Source of the DNA: Nitrososphaera sp.
GTDB lineage: Archaea; Thermoproteota; Nitrososphaeria; Nitrososphaerales; Nitrososphaeraceae
NCBI GenBank assembly: GCA_025450475.1
Contig: JANWHJ010000042.1
Span: 1-14,919, forward strand
Length of the DNA: 14,919 nt
Direction of reading: 5' to 3'
Part shown: positions 1 through 5,661 of the stretch, piece after piece
Position numbering within the stretch: the first letter of the stretch is position 1
Layout: each line of letters starts with the position of its first letter
Notes under the pieces: model-generated
The model's database searches: none
The model's input: only the letters and a program-made list of their open reading frames with translations
What the model was told of the DNA's origin: nothing
Program-made: the position numbers and the translations under genes

Positions 1-148
1 CCAGAATTGCAGAGGCTCCTTTTTCCTCCACCTTCTTGGCTATAGCGCCGGAGTCGGCAGTGTTTTCAGAATCAATAAGCGGGAGGCAAATCGTCCCATG
101 TTTTTTTATCTCGTCGCGTAAATACTGCTCTACCTTTCCTGATGCCAC
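1..148 (-). CDS. Geranylgeranylglyceryl phosphate synthase, N-terminal part (cut by window edge)
   Basis: Reading the minus strand leftwards gives an open frame of about 49 codons that begins with the pattern ASGKVEQYLRDEIKKHG, followed by TICLPLIDSEN and a run ending EEKGASAIL. This matches the amino terminus of the archaeal GGGP synthase (PcrB-like TIM-barrel) family, where the LIDxE segment carries an acidic residue for Mg2+ and glycerol-1-phosphate binding. The enzyme makes the first ether bond of archaeal membrane lipids from sn-glycerol-1-phosphate and geranylgeranyl diphosphate. An in-frame stop lies just upstream, so the start must be the TTG at 160 or the GTG at 148. I prefer GTG because a TATA-like CTTTAAAA on the minus strand (173-180) lies about 26 bp from it, as expected for a leaderless mRNA. 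The remaining four fifths of the gene lie outside the window. Confidence 0.85.
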   Translation of the reverse strand, partial: MASGKVEQYLRDEIKKHGTICLPLIDSENTADSGAIAKKVEEKGASAIL

Positions 149-228
149 CTCTTCTTTCAATGGAGCCAGTCATTTTAAAGTTTGATGCAACTTAATCCTT
201 TTATCCTGCGTACGCTATACAGATTTGT
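149..228. promoter_or_regulatory. Divergent promoter region between GGGP synthase and the gene at 229
   Basis: Two TATA-like boxes point outwards: CTTTAAAA on the minus strand (180-173), about 26 bp from the GTG at 148, and TTTTATCC on the plus strand (199-206), about 27 bp from the ATG at 229. Both distances fit leaderless transcription. The boxes are assigned by spacing and base composition only. Confidence 0.5.
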
Positions 229-609
229 ATGGTGTTTTTGGCGGACTCGGAATCGAATTCTAATAACCTTTATGGCTATCTTATTGCAAATTCCTTATTT
301 ACCCCGCGCCAATTATCAATAATTTCTAAAAGACTGCAGGGGGCCGGCCGGGCACCGAACATCAGCTCAGGGGCCTATTATAGGCAGGTGAAACAGTGTC
401 GCGATAAGGTAAACGCCGTTCTTTACAGCATGATACTACTGCAATCGACGGGAATCGTGCAACCGGAAGCATTGAGTGCTATCGGTAAGCTTGCAGACCA
501 ATTAAGCGTGATATTTGCTTCGGAAGACAGTGATGTCGCCAGCCGGGTAAGCGTGGACAACGTGATATCTGTGATTGACCAGTTGGTAAAAAGAATGTCA
601 AAGTTGTAA
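229..609 (+). CDS. Conserved hypothetical helical protein
   Basis: A 126-residue protein starting at ATG 229, with a TATA-like TTTTATCC 27 bp upstream. I cannot assign a function. The core from about residue 15 to 95 alternates amphipathic helices: a segment with LFTPRQLSIISKRL, then ISSGAYYRQVKQCRDKVNAVLY, then a hydrophobic helix around LLQSTGIV. This helical pattern, with a basic helix in the middle, resembles conserved small proteins of Nitrososphaeria and Crenarchaeota that I know only as uncharacterised. A helix-turn-helix-like DNA-binding role is possible but not shown by a clear motif. No signal peptide, membrane segment or metal site is visible. It is followed 53 bp later by the membrane-bound winged-helix gene at 663, which has its own promoter. 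Confidence 0.75.
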   Translation: MVFLADSESNSNNLYGYLIANSLFTPRQLSIISKRLQGAGRAPNISSGAYYRQVKQCRDKVNAVLYSMILLQSTGIVQPEALSAIGKLADQLSVIFASEDSDVASRVSVDNVISVIDQLVKRMSKL

Positions 610-634
610 AATAATGTTGTTCTGTAGTAATAAA

Positions 635-661
635 TCACGGCATTGCAGCAAAATGTCGTGA
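635..661. promoter_or_regulatory. Operator-like inverted repeat upstream of the membrane winged-helix gene
   Basis: A 10-bp dyad, TCACGGCATT (635-644) and AATGTCGTGA (652-661), pairs completely with one G-T mismatch and a 7-base centre. It lies between a TATA-like AATAAATC (about 628-635) and the ATG at 663. If transcription starts about 26 bp from that box, most of the dyad is not in the mRNA and is better read as a repressor operator than as an RNA hairpin. Autoregulation by the winged-helix protein encoded next is an attractive inference. Confidence 0.5.
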
Positions 662-662
662 C

Positions 663-1256
663 ATGATGGTCGACCTGTCCTTCCTAATCACGTTTCTGAC
701 CGGCAGTTCCGTGACGTCAGGCGTTCTTGCGTTCCTTGCAGGCATGAGCAGTGTGATGGTTTACACCAGGGCAAAGTACTTGATTGCGGATCGCCGCTAC
801 AGAGCTGACGAGGCTGTGGTCGAGGCAATCGTTCTCGAGTATACCCGCAGGCTGCGCGACTATGATAGGGTTATTGCAGAGCTTCGGTCCAGAGTGGATA
901 TCATGGAAGTGAGATCGCAGCCGCCTCAAAGTGCAATGTCACAGCAGTCACATAAGCCGCAACCTCACGTAGCGCCGGCGAGTGAGCCTGTAGCAATCAC
1001 GCAGTACGCGGAGGTTGAGAAAGAAGGCAACGGCACCACCGATTATATTTTGAAATTGCTCATAGAGCGGTCGCGGACTTCACGTGAGGTTCAGCTTGCA
1101 GTCGGCAGGACGCGCGAGCACACGGCACGTCTCATGAAAAAGCTCCACGACTCTGGCCTTGTGAGTAGGAATGTCAACACAAAGCCTTTCAGTTATCACA
1201 TCACGGACGCAGGTCGAGAGAGGGTGAAGGAGAAGGTTGTGCCTGTTGTTGTTTAG
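663..1256 (+). CDS. Membrane-anchored coiled-coil / winged-helix regulator
   Basis: A 197-residue protein in three visible parts. Residues about 5-34 are a hydrophobic stretch (LITFLTG ... VLAFLAGMSSVMVY) that should form one transmembrane segment. Residues about 43-85 are rich in charged heptads (RYRADEAVVEAIVLEYTRRL ...) and look like a coiled coil. A Gln/Pro-rich linker runs to about 118. Residues about 124-195 form a winged helix of MarR/ArsR type, with a recognition-helix-like segment AVGRTREHTARLMKKLHDSG and a wing ending in YHITDAGRE. The layout suggests a DNA-binding domain tethered to the cytoplasmic face of the membrane, perhaps dimeric through the coiled coil. ATG 666 is an equally possible start. 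The last 56 bp overlap the convergent gene at 1201. The ligand, and whether it binds the neighbouring origin, are unknown. Confidence 0.8.
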   Translation: MMVDLSFLITFLTGSSVTSGVLAFLAGMSSVMVYTRAKYLIADRRYRADEAVVEAIVLEYTRRLRDYDRVIAELRSRVDIMEVRSQPPQSAMSQQSHKPQPHVAPASEPVAITQYAEVEKEGNGTTDYILKLLIERSRTSREVQLAVGRTREHTARLMKKLHDSGLVSRNVNTKPFSYHITDAGRERVKEKVVPVVV

Positions 1257-1644
1257 TGATTTTGTAGACCCACTCTTTGCCTTGGCGGTTCCTCATCAAC
1301 CTGCCGCGCTCTGAATACCTTGAGAGATAGGTCGAGATGATACTTAGTTTGATCGGCTCGTTGTATTGGTCCTCATAAAGCTCGAGAATGTCGGTTGAGG
1401 TAAAGCCCCCGTATGGAAATTTACCTGCAACGAGGTTCCAAATCCTATCGCCGACCGAGGCGGGCGGCCTGTTGTTTAGTGTCTCAGTGACACCGCTCCC
1501 ATTTGATTCGATGTTTAGGAGGTCCATGAACTCGACTATCTTCATTATCTTGTCCTTGGATAGGTTGCCCTCCAAAGAGAGGTTGTACTTGCTCCCCTCG
1601 GCATCCTCCAACTCGATCTTAAACTTTTTCTTTCCAGGGCCCAT
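1201..1644 (-). CDS. Soluble winged-helix protein next to the origin
   Basis: A 147-residue protein starting at ATG 1644, with a TATA-like CTTAAGTGTTAAG region about 26 bp upstream on the minus strand. The N-terminal 45 residues (KKKFKIELEDAEGSKYNLSL ... KIMKIVEFMDLL) look like a short beta unit plus helix. Residues about 64-130 look like a winged helix: FTSTDILELYEDQYNEPIKL is followed by ISTYLSRYSERGRLMRNRQG and a wing EWVYKI. This two-part layout resembles a family I associate with Nitrososphaeria, often in several copies, with no assigned role. The tail is Gln/Pro/Ser-rich and is encoded antisense to the 3' end of the membrane winged-helix gene. Its promoter lies at the left edge of the putative origin, so it could be affected by origin binding. 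Function beyond DNA binding is not claimed. Confidence 0.78.
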   Translation of the reverse strand: MGPGKKKFKIELEDAEGSKYNLSLEGNLSKDKIMKIVEFMDLLNIESNGSGVTETLNNRPPASVGDRIWNLVAGKFPYGGFTSTDILELYEDQYNEPIKLSIISTYLSRYSERGRLMRNRQGKEWVYKITKQQQAQPSPSPSLDLRP

Positions 1645-1810
1645 AACAGAGTAGCTGAACGTGCTAGCGTCTTAACACTTAACATTAGCTCCGTCATAGT
1701 TGATAACAAAAAGCTTAGCTGTTGTTAACCGGACTTGAGAGAGAAGCTATTCTTGTTAACAACTACTAATAAGCTAGGCGGATATCTAGTTGAAAAATAC
1801 TCATTTGTAC

Positions 1811-1831
1811 TTCCAGTGGAAATAAAGGGGT
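1811..1831 (+). repeat. Origin recognition box 1
   Basis: TTCCAGTGGAAATAAAGGGGT closely matches the archaeal ORB consensus, an imperfect TTCCA/TGGAA dyad followed by an A-rich spacer and a G-string. The winged-helix domain of Orc1/Cdc6 contacts the dyad, and the AAA+ domain contacts the G-string side. Its 19-base core (1812-1830) is repeated exactly at 1874. Confidence 0.88.
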
Positions 1832-1872
1832 CTCCCCCGAGCCTATTAACAGGCCTAAGGTCGTCCCTAACA

Positions 1873-1894
1873 CTCCAGTGGAAATAAAGGGGGT
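1873..1894 (+). repeat. Origin recognition box 2
   Basis: The same core, TCCAGTGGAAATAAAGGGG (1874-1892), recurs in the same orientation 62 bp after the first box, close to six helical turns, so both would be bound on the same DNA face. This copy has a longer G-string (GGGGG) and is followed by a GGGTT/AACCC dyad. Confidence 0.88.
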
Positions 1895-1967
1895 TATTTT
1901 CAACCCTTTTGACCGGCAACGTTCGTATGTTGTTAACATGGGTTAATCACTGTAATAACTTTGTGTG

Positions 1968-2147
1968 CCGCCGCCCCCTCCCTTTCCTGTGCAGGTCTCC
2001 TCTCATAACTATCTACAATCAAAATCATTAAGCTGATACACTAACTAGCTATAATTGATTTGCCAGTTTAAAACAGACCTGTTAAGATCATTGTTAAGGT
2101 AAAGTTAAGAAAGTCAAGCTCTGGATAAGAAAAAGAGGGGGCGGCGG
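1968..2147. repeat. Inverted G-rich repeat bracketing an AT-rich unwinding region
   Basis: CCGCCGCCCCCTC (1968-1980) and GAGGGGGCGGCGG (2135-2147) are exact reverse complements, 154 bp apart. The sequence between them, especially about 2000-2110, is strongly AT-rich. Next to each G-string, on the AT-rich side, is an A-rich tract (AGGAAAGG on the minus strand; GATAAGAAAAA on the plus strand), recalling a degenerate ORB without its dyad. This geometry fits a duplex unwinding element flanked by divergent initiator sites. Confidence 0.65.
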
Positions 2148-2148
2148 G

Positions 2149-2156
2149 TTAAAATT
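2149..2156 (+). promoter_or_regulatory. TATA-like box of cdc6
   Basis: TTAAAATT lies with its centre 30 bp upstream of the TTG start at 2183, giving a leader of about four bases or none. It directly adjoins the right arm of the G-rich inverted repeat (2135-2147), so initiator bound there could shut off its own gene. Confidence 0.5.
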
Positions 2157-2182
2157 GGCGCGCCATGAATGGTGATTGATAT

Positions 2183-3388
2183 TTGAGCTCTGATATTGAC
2201 AATATTTTTGACAAGGCGGCTAAGGGCAAAGCGGTTATCAAAAACGATCAGGCGCTTAAAATCGATTACATTCCGGAAAAACTTCCATTTAGAGAGCAGG
2301 AAGAAAAAACACTGGCCCAAGTACTGTCAACGACTTTCAGGAGCGCTAGGCCGTCAAATCTATTTCTATTCGGCGAACCAGGAACAGGCAAGACTGCAGT
2401 AGTTAAGAAGGTTATTGAAAAATTGGAAAAGAAGGCAAAGGAGCTCAAAACAAATGTCAAAGTCATTAATGTAAACGCAAAAGGCGCCAGCACCGCATAC
2501 AAAGTTCTATATGAAATTGCGGAATATGTCGGTTTGAATCAGGAGGACAAGACGAAACGGGTTCCATTCACCGGGCTTTCGATGGGAGAAGCAACCGGTC
2601 GAATATTACAATTCATACAAAAGAAAAGACTTAGCGTAATTTTGATAATAGACGAAATAGATTCGTTAGTGGACAAAAGCGGCGACGACATACTCTACAG
2701 TTTCACACGAGCCAACCAACAAATGACGGAAGGAGGTTTCATAGCCCTGATCGGCATATCCAACAGCCTTGACTTTAAGGACAAACTGGATCCCCGCGTT
2801 CGAAGCAGCCTAAGCGAGGAAGAGATGGTCTTCAAGCCCTACACAATAGACCAGTTGCGTGAGATACTACATGAGAGATCAAAAATCGCATTCAACCACG
2901 ACGCCATTTCCGAAGCTGCCGTAAACCTCTGCTCGGCAATGGCCGGAAGGGAACACGGCGATGCAAGAAAAGCTATAGATCTGCTTAGAGTCGCCGCGGA
3001 ACTTGCTGAAAGGGAAAATGCTGTGGCAGTAGATGAAAAGCATGTAAGAGCGGCGCAAGAAAAGATAGAAAGAAATGCGCCCTACGATCTTTTGAAAAAT
3101 GCCCCAACACACATGAAGTTAGTAGTGCTGGCAATAGCTAAAACAAAGGACGCCCGCACCGGGGACGTATACGATATTTATACTGCGCTCTGCAAGCATT
3201 TGGAACAAGAGCCACTCACCCAACGCCGCGTTACCCAGATGATAAGCAAATTGGACCTCTTGGGCATGGTTGCAACGGACGTTGTAAGTCAGGGTCGCTA
3301 CGGCAGATCCCAGAAAATCAAGATCAAGATTCCATTGGCCACTGTAAAAGAAGCGCTGAAGGAAGATTTCACGTCTCTCATAGATTAA
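2183..3388 (+). CDS. cdc6: Orc1/Cdc6 replication initiator
   Basis: A 401-residue AAA+ ATPase of normal length for archaeal Orc1/Cdc6. The order is: N-terminal strap ending YIPEKLPFREQE (29-40), Walker A GEPGTGKT (64-71), Walker B VILIIDEID (152-160), sensor 1 ending GISN (191-194), the DPRVRSSL segment (203-210), sensor 2 with R262 in GDARKA, and a C-terminal winged helix from about residue 300. Such proteins bind origin recognition boxes and load the MCM helicase. The start is TTG: an in-frame TGA lies two codons upstream, and the residues that follow fit the family's N-terminus. The gene sits immediately downstream of two ORBs that it most likely recognises. Its last 11 bases overlap the convergent DP1 gene. 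No second initiator gene is visible in the window. Confidence 0.97.
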   Translation: MSSDIDNIFDKAAKGKAVIKNDQALKIDYIPEKLPFREQEEKTLAQVLSTTFRSARPSNLFLFGEPGTGKTAVVKKVIEKLEKKAKELKTNVKVINVNAKGASTAYKVLYEIAEYVGLNQEDKTKRVPFTGLSMGEATGRILQFIQKKRLSVILIIDEIDSLVDKSGDDILYSFTRANQQMTEGGFIALIGISNSLDFKDKLDPRVRSSLSEEEMVFKPYTIDQLREILHERSKIAFNHDAISEAAVNLCSAMAGREHGDARKAIDLLRVAAELAERENAVAVDEKHVRAAQEKIERNAPYDLLKNAPTHMKLVVLAIAKTKDARTGDVYDIYTALCKHLEQEPLTQRRVTQMISKLDLLGMVATDVVSQGRYGRSQKIKIKIPLATVKEALKEDFTSLID

Positions 3389-4892
3389 AATTCTGGATTG
3401 ACGGCTGGAGCGTTGCCAGGTTGACAAGTATCGCCAGTCCCGGCGACGGGGTGATGCCCATAGTCTGTTGATACCTTGTCTGGCTCTGCCACGCTCCTGA
3501 ATTCACGACAAGGGTCCCGCGGTAGCTCTGCACATCCGTGACATGAACATGTCCCGAATGGAGAATGTCCGGCACATCCATGATGACCATCATGTCCTCC
3601 TGTTCGGGGGCGATCGGCGTCCGCTCGCCATATGTTGGAGCAAGGTGGCGCGCCTTAAGCAGCACCTTCATCGCCTCTGCTGGCTTGTGGTAGCTAAGAC
3701 CCGGGCTGGTGGCGATGACATCGTCAAGGCTCTGGCCGTGGAACATCAGCAGCTTTACACCGTTTAGATCCACATAGGCTGGGTTGCCTAGCATTGTGCA
3801 GTTTTCCAGCCCGTAAAGATGATCTTTAGGGTTTTCCCCCGGGATTGCAGGCTGTGGGAGCGCCCTCCTTCCAAGGTCGTGGTTTCCCGGTATCACCAGA
3901 ACCTTGATGTCCTTTGGTACCCTTGCCAGGAGTCGCGCAGCATGACTCATCTGCTTACCCACGTCCATTTCCAACAATTCCTTGTCTTGGTTTGGAAATA
4001 TGCCTATACCGTCTATCAAATCACCCCCAACACAGAGGAACTTGATCCCCCGCACAAGGTCATCATCAGATGACAACCAATCCAAAAAGCGGAGGAATTC
4101 TCTTTCCATGAAATACTTGCTCCCAACATGAAGATCCGAAATCAAAACCGCATACGCCCTAGACTTGCTCCTGTTGGGTAAATGATCGGGAATGTCCGGC
4201 GTCATGACGCTCTTTATCGTCAGCCCCGGTGCGCCCTTGCCATTTTCAAGCTCAAGCATGACCATCTGATCCAGAGCCAGTGCAGCCACCTTCTTTTTCG
4301 CGTCGCCTGTCACCGCCGTCACAGTCAGAATCCCGGTATAGTCGTCGACCGCGATCTCGATCCCATTCTTTCTTGTCCGCCTTGACATCAAGAGGCCTGC
4401 CACGATTGTCGAGCCAACGTCTCCATTCAATCTCTTTTCAACCCGCTCAAATCTGCTGCTACTGGCGCGGGAGGTCTGCTTTACAGCCGCTATCTTTGAT
4501 ATTCGCTTGCTGTCTGGCCGCTGCGATAAGATACGCATGGACTTTTCAAATCTGCTCCTGAAAAGAGCTGCATAGCCTTCGACTCCTTCTCCTGTGGTCA
4601 CATTGGGCGTCGGGTCCATCAAAATGCTGCAGGTCTGCTCTATCGACCCTTCGTCCTTATCGGGGCTCAACAAATTCTTTATGTCGTCCATGAAGATGAC
4701 CGCGTTTTTCGACGGCTTTTTCGACTTTATTATTTCCTTCACCGTCTGGAGTACGTCGACATCCAGTGCTTTTAGCATTGCAAACGCGTCGGGATGTATC
4801 TGGAAGCCTTTGCTGGTGGCATACGATAATGCACTGAAAACTTCATTTTGCAAAGCCAACGCTGCCGGCCGTTTTGATGTCGGAACCCACAC
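3378..4892 (-). CDS. polB: DNA polymerase D small subunit (DP1)
   Basis: A 504-residue protein. Residues about 160-235 look like the OB-fold part. Residues 248-470 are a calcineurin-like phosphoesterase with all the metal motifs: SDLHVGS (D253, H255), GGDLID (D291), PGNHD (N337, H338), FHG (H385) and HSGHVH (H448, H450). With this length and context the family is DP1, the small subunit of the archaeal replicative polymerase PolD, which carries the 3'-5' proofreading activity. The poorly conserved N-terminal 150 residues are typical. The start is GTG 4892, with a TATA-like GGATAAAA about 29 bp upstream on the minus strand. The C-terminus ends QPSIQNFNL, which resembles a PCNA-interacting peptide, and is encoded inside the end of cdc6. 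The large subunit DP2 is not in the window. Confidence 0.95.
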   Translation of the reverse strand: MWVPTSKRPAALALQNEVFSALSYATSKGFQIHPDAFAMLKALDVDVLQTVKEIIKSKKPSKNAVIFMDDIKNLLSPDKDEGSIEQTCSILMDPTPNVTTGEGVEGYAALFRSRFEKSMRILSQRPDSKRISKIAAVKQTSRASSSRFERVEKRLNGDVGSTIVAGLLMSRRTRKNGIEIAVDDYTGILTVTAVTGDAKKKVAALALDQMVMLELENGKGAPGLTIKSVMTPDIPDHLPNRSKSRAYAVLISDLHVGSKYFMEREFLRFLDWLSSDDDLVRGIKFLCVGGDLIDGIGIFPNQDKELLEMDVGKQMSHAARLLARVPKDIKVLVIPGNHDLGRRALPQPAIPGENPKDHLYGLENCTMLGNPAYVDLNGVKLLMFHGQSLDDVIATSPGLSYHKPAEAMKVLLKARHLAPTYGERTPIAPEQEDMMVIMDVPDILHSGHVHVTDVQSYRGTLVVNSGAWQSQTRYQQTMGITPSPGLAILVNLATLQPSIQNFNL

Positions 4893-4951
4893 TTAATTAG
4901 ATTTCTATGCGGCATAGTTTTATCCTAGGAATGGTGCAATACTCATGACCA
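4893..4951. promoter_or_regulatory. Shared promoter between DP1 and the zinc-ribbon gene at 4952
   Basis: One AT element, TTTTATCC on the plus strand (4918-4925), reads GGATAAAA on the minus strand. Its centre is about 29 bp from the GTG of DP1 (4892) and about 30 bp from the TTG at 4952. No better TATA box is visible for either gene, so a single bidirectional element may serve both. Confidence 0.45.
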
Positions 4952-5089
4952 TTGAAGAAATTCTGCGGCAAGTGCAGGAAGGAGCTGCCGGTCAATTCGA
5001 AATACCTGCTTTGCAAAGAGTGTCACAAGTGGGTGGTCATGTCCGAAGAGGACAGGGCATTCTACGAGAACTCGCGGCTGCACTACTAA
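4952..5089 (+). CDS. Small zinc-ribbon protein
   Basis: A 45-residue reading frame from TTG 4952 to TAA 5087-5089. It starts KKFCGKCRKELPVNSKYLLC and continues KECHKWVVMSEEDRAFYENS. Cys 5, 8, 21 and 24 form two CxxC knuckles 12 residues apart, the usual zinc-ribbon arrangement, followed by an acidic helix. A competing 58-codon frame from ATG 4945 has no cysteines and no recognisable pattern. I trust the zinc-ribbon frame because of the four spaced cysteines, a TATA-like box about 30 bp upstream (4918-4925), and protein-like residue use. Its function is unknown; such proteins often bind RNA or protein partners. It sits in the same frame as ctaA downstream, separated by one stop and 19 codons. 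Confidence 0.7.
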   Translation: MKKFCGKCRKELPVNSKYLLCKECHKWVVMSEEDRAFYENSRLHY

Positions 5090-5115
5090 GACAAGAACAA
5101 ATTCAAATGCCAAGG

Positions 5116-5123
5116 TTATAATT
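5116..5123 (+). promoter_or_regulatory. TATA-like box of ctaA
   Basis: TTATAATT is centred about 27 bp before TTG 5147, the spacing expected if the mRNA starts at the start codon. This supports TTG 5147 as the start and separates the gene transcriptionally from the zinc-ribbon gene before it. Confidence 0.55.
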
Positions 5124-5146
5124 GGCGTAACCATGATTTCTGCCAA

Positions 5147-5611
5147 TTGGAGGTACAGCAACAGAGCCCAAAAGTTGGGGCCGGCCTCTCATTCGCGGCG
5201 TTGACCATGTTGTATTCTGTAATGCTGCTCGGCGTCTACATCACGGCATCGCATCAGGGACTTTCTTGTCCAGACTGGCCGCTCTGCCCGAACGGCTTTG
5301 CTCTGCCGTCAGAGAGGCATTTCTTTGAACATTATCACCGCGTGATGGTAATCATTACCGCTGCACTGATCTATATGACAGCAGCCTATACCTTCTGGAA
5401 CACCAAACCCGCCCGCAGGACGGCGATGATAGCAGCTATAGTCGTGTCGGTGCAGATAGTGTTTGGCATGTTGGTCGTCACCCTGCGGCTCGAGCCACTG
5501 ATCGTTGCGATCCACCTATCGACAGGCATTCTGCTCTTTGCCATGACCCTAATTACTTTTCTGACGTCCTTAAGGCTGGCCAGGAGGCGTCGGGAATCAA
5601 CAACTCTATAA
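5147..5611 (+). CDS. ctaA: Short CtaA/Cox15-type heme A synthase
   Basis: A 154-residue membrane protein with four predicted helices (about 13-34, 64-84, 91-114 and 118-143), half the size of bacterial CtaA. The first external loop has the CPDWPLC cysteine pair (C41, C47) found in CtaA proteins. It is followed by E61 and the EHYHR motif (H64, R65) at the start of helix 2; helix 4 has a further histidine in AIHLSTG as likely heme ligand. The family oxidises heme O to heme A for terminal oxidases. Half-length versions are known from archaea such as Aeropyrum, where they probably dimerise. The start is TTG, supported by a TATA box 27 bp upstream. No heme O synthase (ctaB) is nearby. It points to aerobic respiration with an A-type heme. 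Confidence 0.88.
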   Translation: MEVQQQSPKVGAGLSFAALTMLYSVMLLGVYITASHQGLSCPDWPLCPNGFALPSERHFFEHYHRVMVIITAALIYMTAAYTFWNTKPARRTAMIAAIVVSVQIVFGMLVVTLRLEPLIVAIHLSTGILLFAMTLITFLTSLRLARRRRESTTL

Positions 5612-5642
5612 CTATTGACCAACAGCCTTATTACAAAAAAAG

Positions 5643-5659
5643 CTCCGGAAAGTCCGGAG
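5643..5659. promoter_or_regulatory. Perfect inverted repeat before the response-regulator gene
   Basis: CTCCGGA (5643-5649) and TCCGGAG (5653-5659) are perfect reverse complements around AAG, ending two bases before TTG 5662. A TATA-like CCTTATTAC (5626-5634) puts the expected transcript start near 5656, so the repeat probably works as DNA (operator) rather than as an mRNA hairpin. If transcription comes from upstream ctaA, it could instead mask translation initiation. Confidence 0.5.
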
Positions 5660-5661
5660 AG

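Larger units (their letters stand above)
1672..2152. repeat. Cluster of GTTAA/TTAAC boxes, including three TTGTTAAC octamers
   Basis: I count eleven GTTAA or TTAAC pentamers across the origin: 1672, 1679, 1725, 1756, 1846, 1933, 1942, 2081, 2093, 2104 and 2148 (start of the pentamer to within one base). Three sit in an identical octamer TTGTTAAC (1722-1729, 1753-1760, 1930-1937), the first two exactly 31 bp apart. A near copy, TTGTTAAG, is at 2091. Some may simply be AT-rich promoter elements. Confidence 0.5.
1645..2182. other. Putative chromosomal replication origin (oriC)
   Basis: This 538-bp stretch has no credible gene and lies directly upstream of cdc6. It holds two perfect copies of an archaeal origin recognition box, both with the G-string to the right. 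To their right is an AT-rich segment (about 1997-2125) bracketed by inverted G-rich elements. GTTAA/TTAAC pentamers are scattered throughout. Small dyads lie beside the boxes (GGGG-TCT-CCCC at 1827-1837, GCCT-N6-AGGC at 1841-1854, GGGTT-N6-AACCC at 1891-1906). Archaeal origins usually sit next to the initiator gene and combine such boxes with a duplex unwinding element. The assignment rests on sequence resemblance plus gene context. Confidence 0.85.

Noticed and set aside
1388..1654. 88-codon plus-strand frame
   Set aside because: It is antisense to the winged-helix gene at 1201-1644, whose product has a clear domain pattern and promoter; this frame has neither.
4945..5121. 58-codon frame from ATG 4945 (MTIEEILRQVQEG...)
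   Set aside because: It overlaps the zinc-ribbon frame that has four properly spaced cysteines. It has no recognisable pattern, and its ATG lies about two bases before the predicted transcript start.
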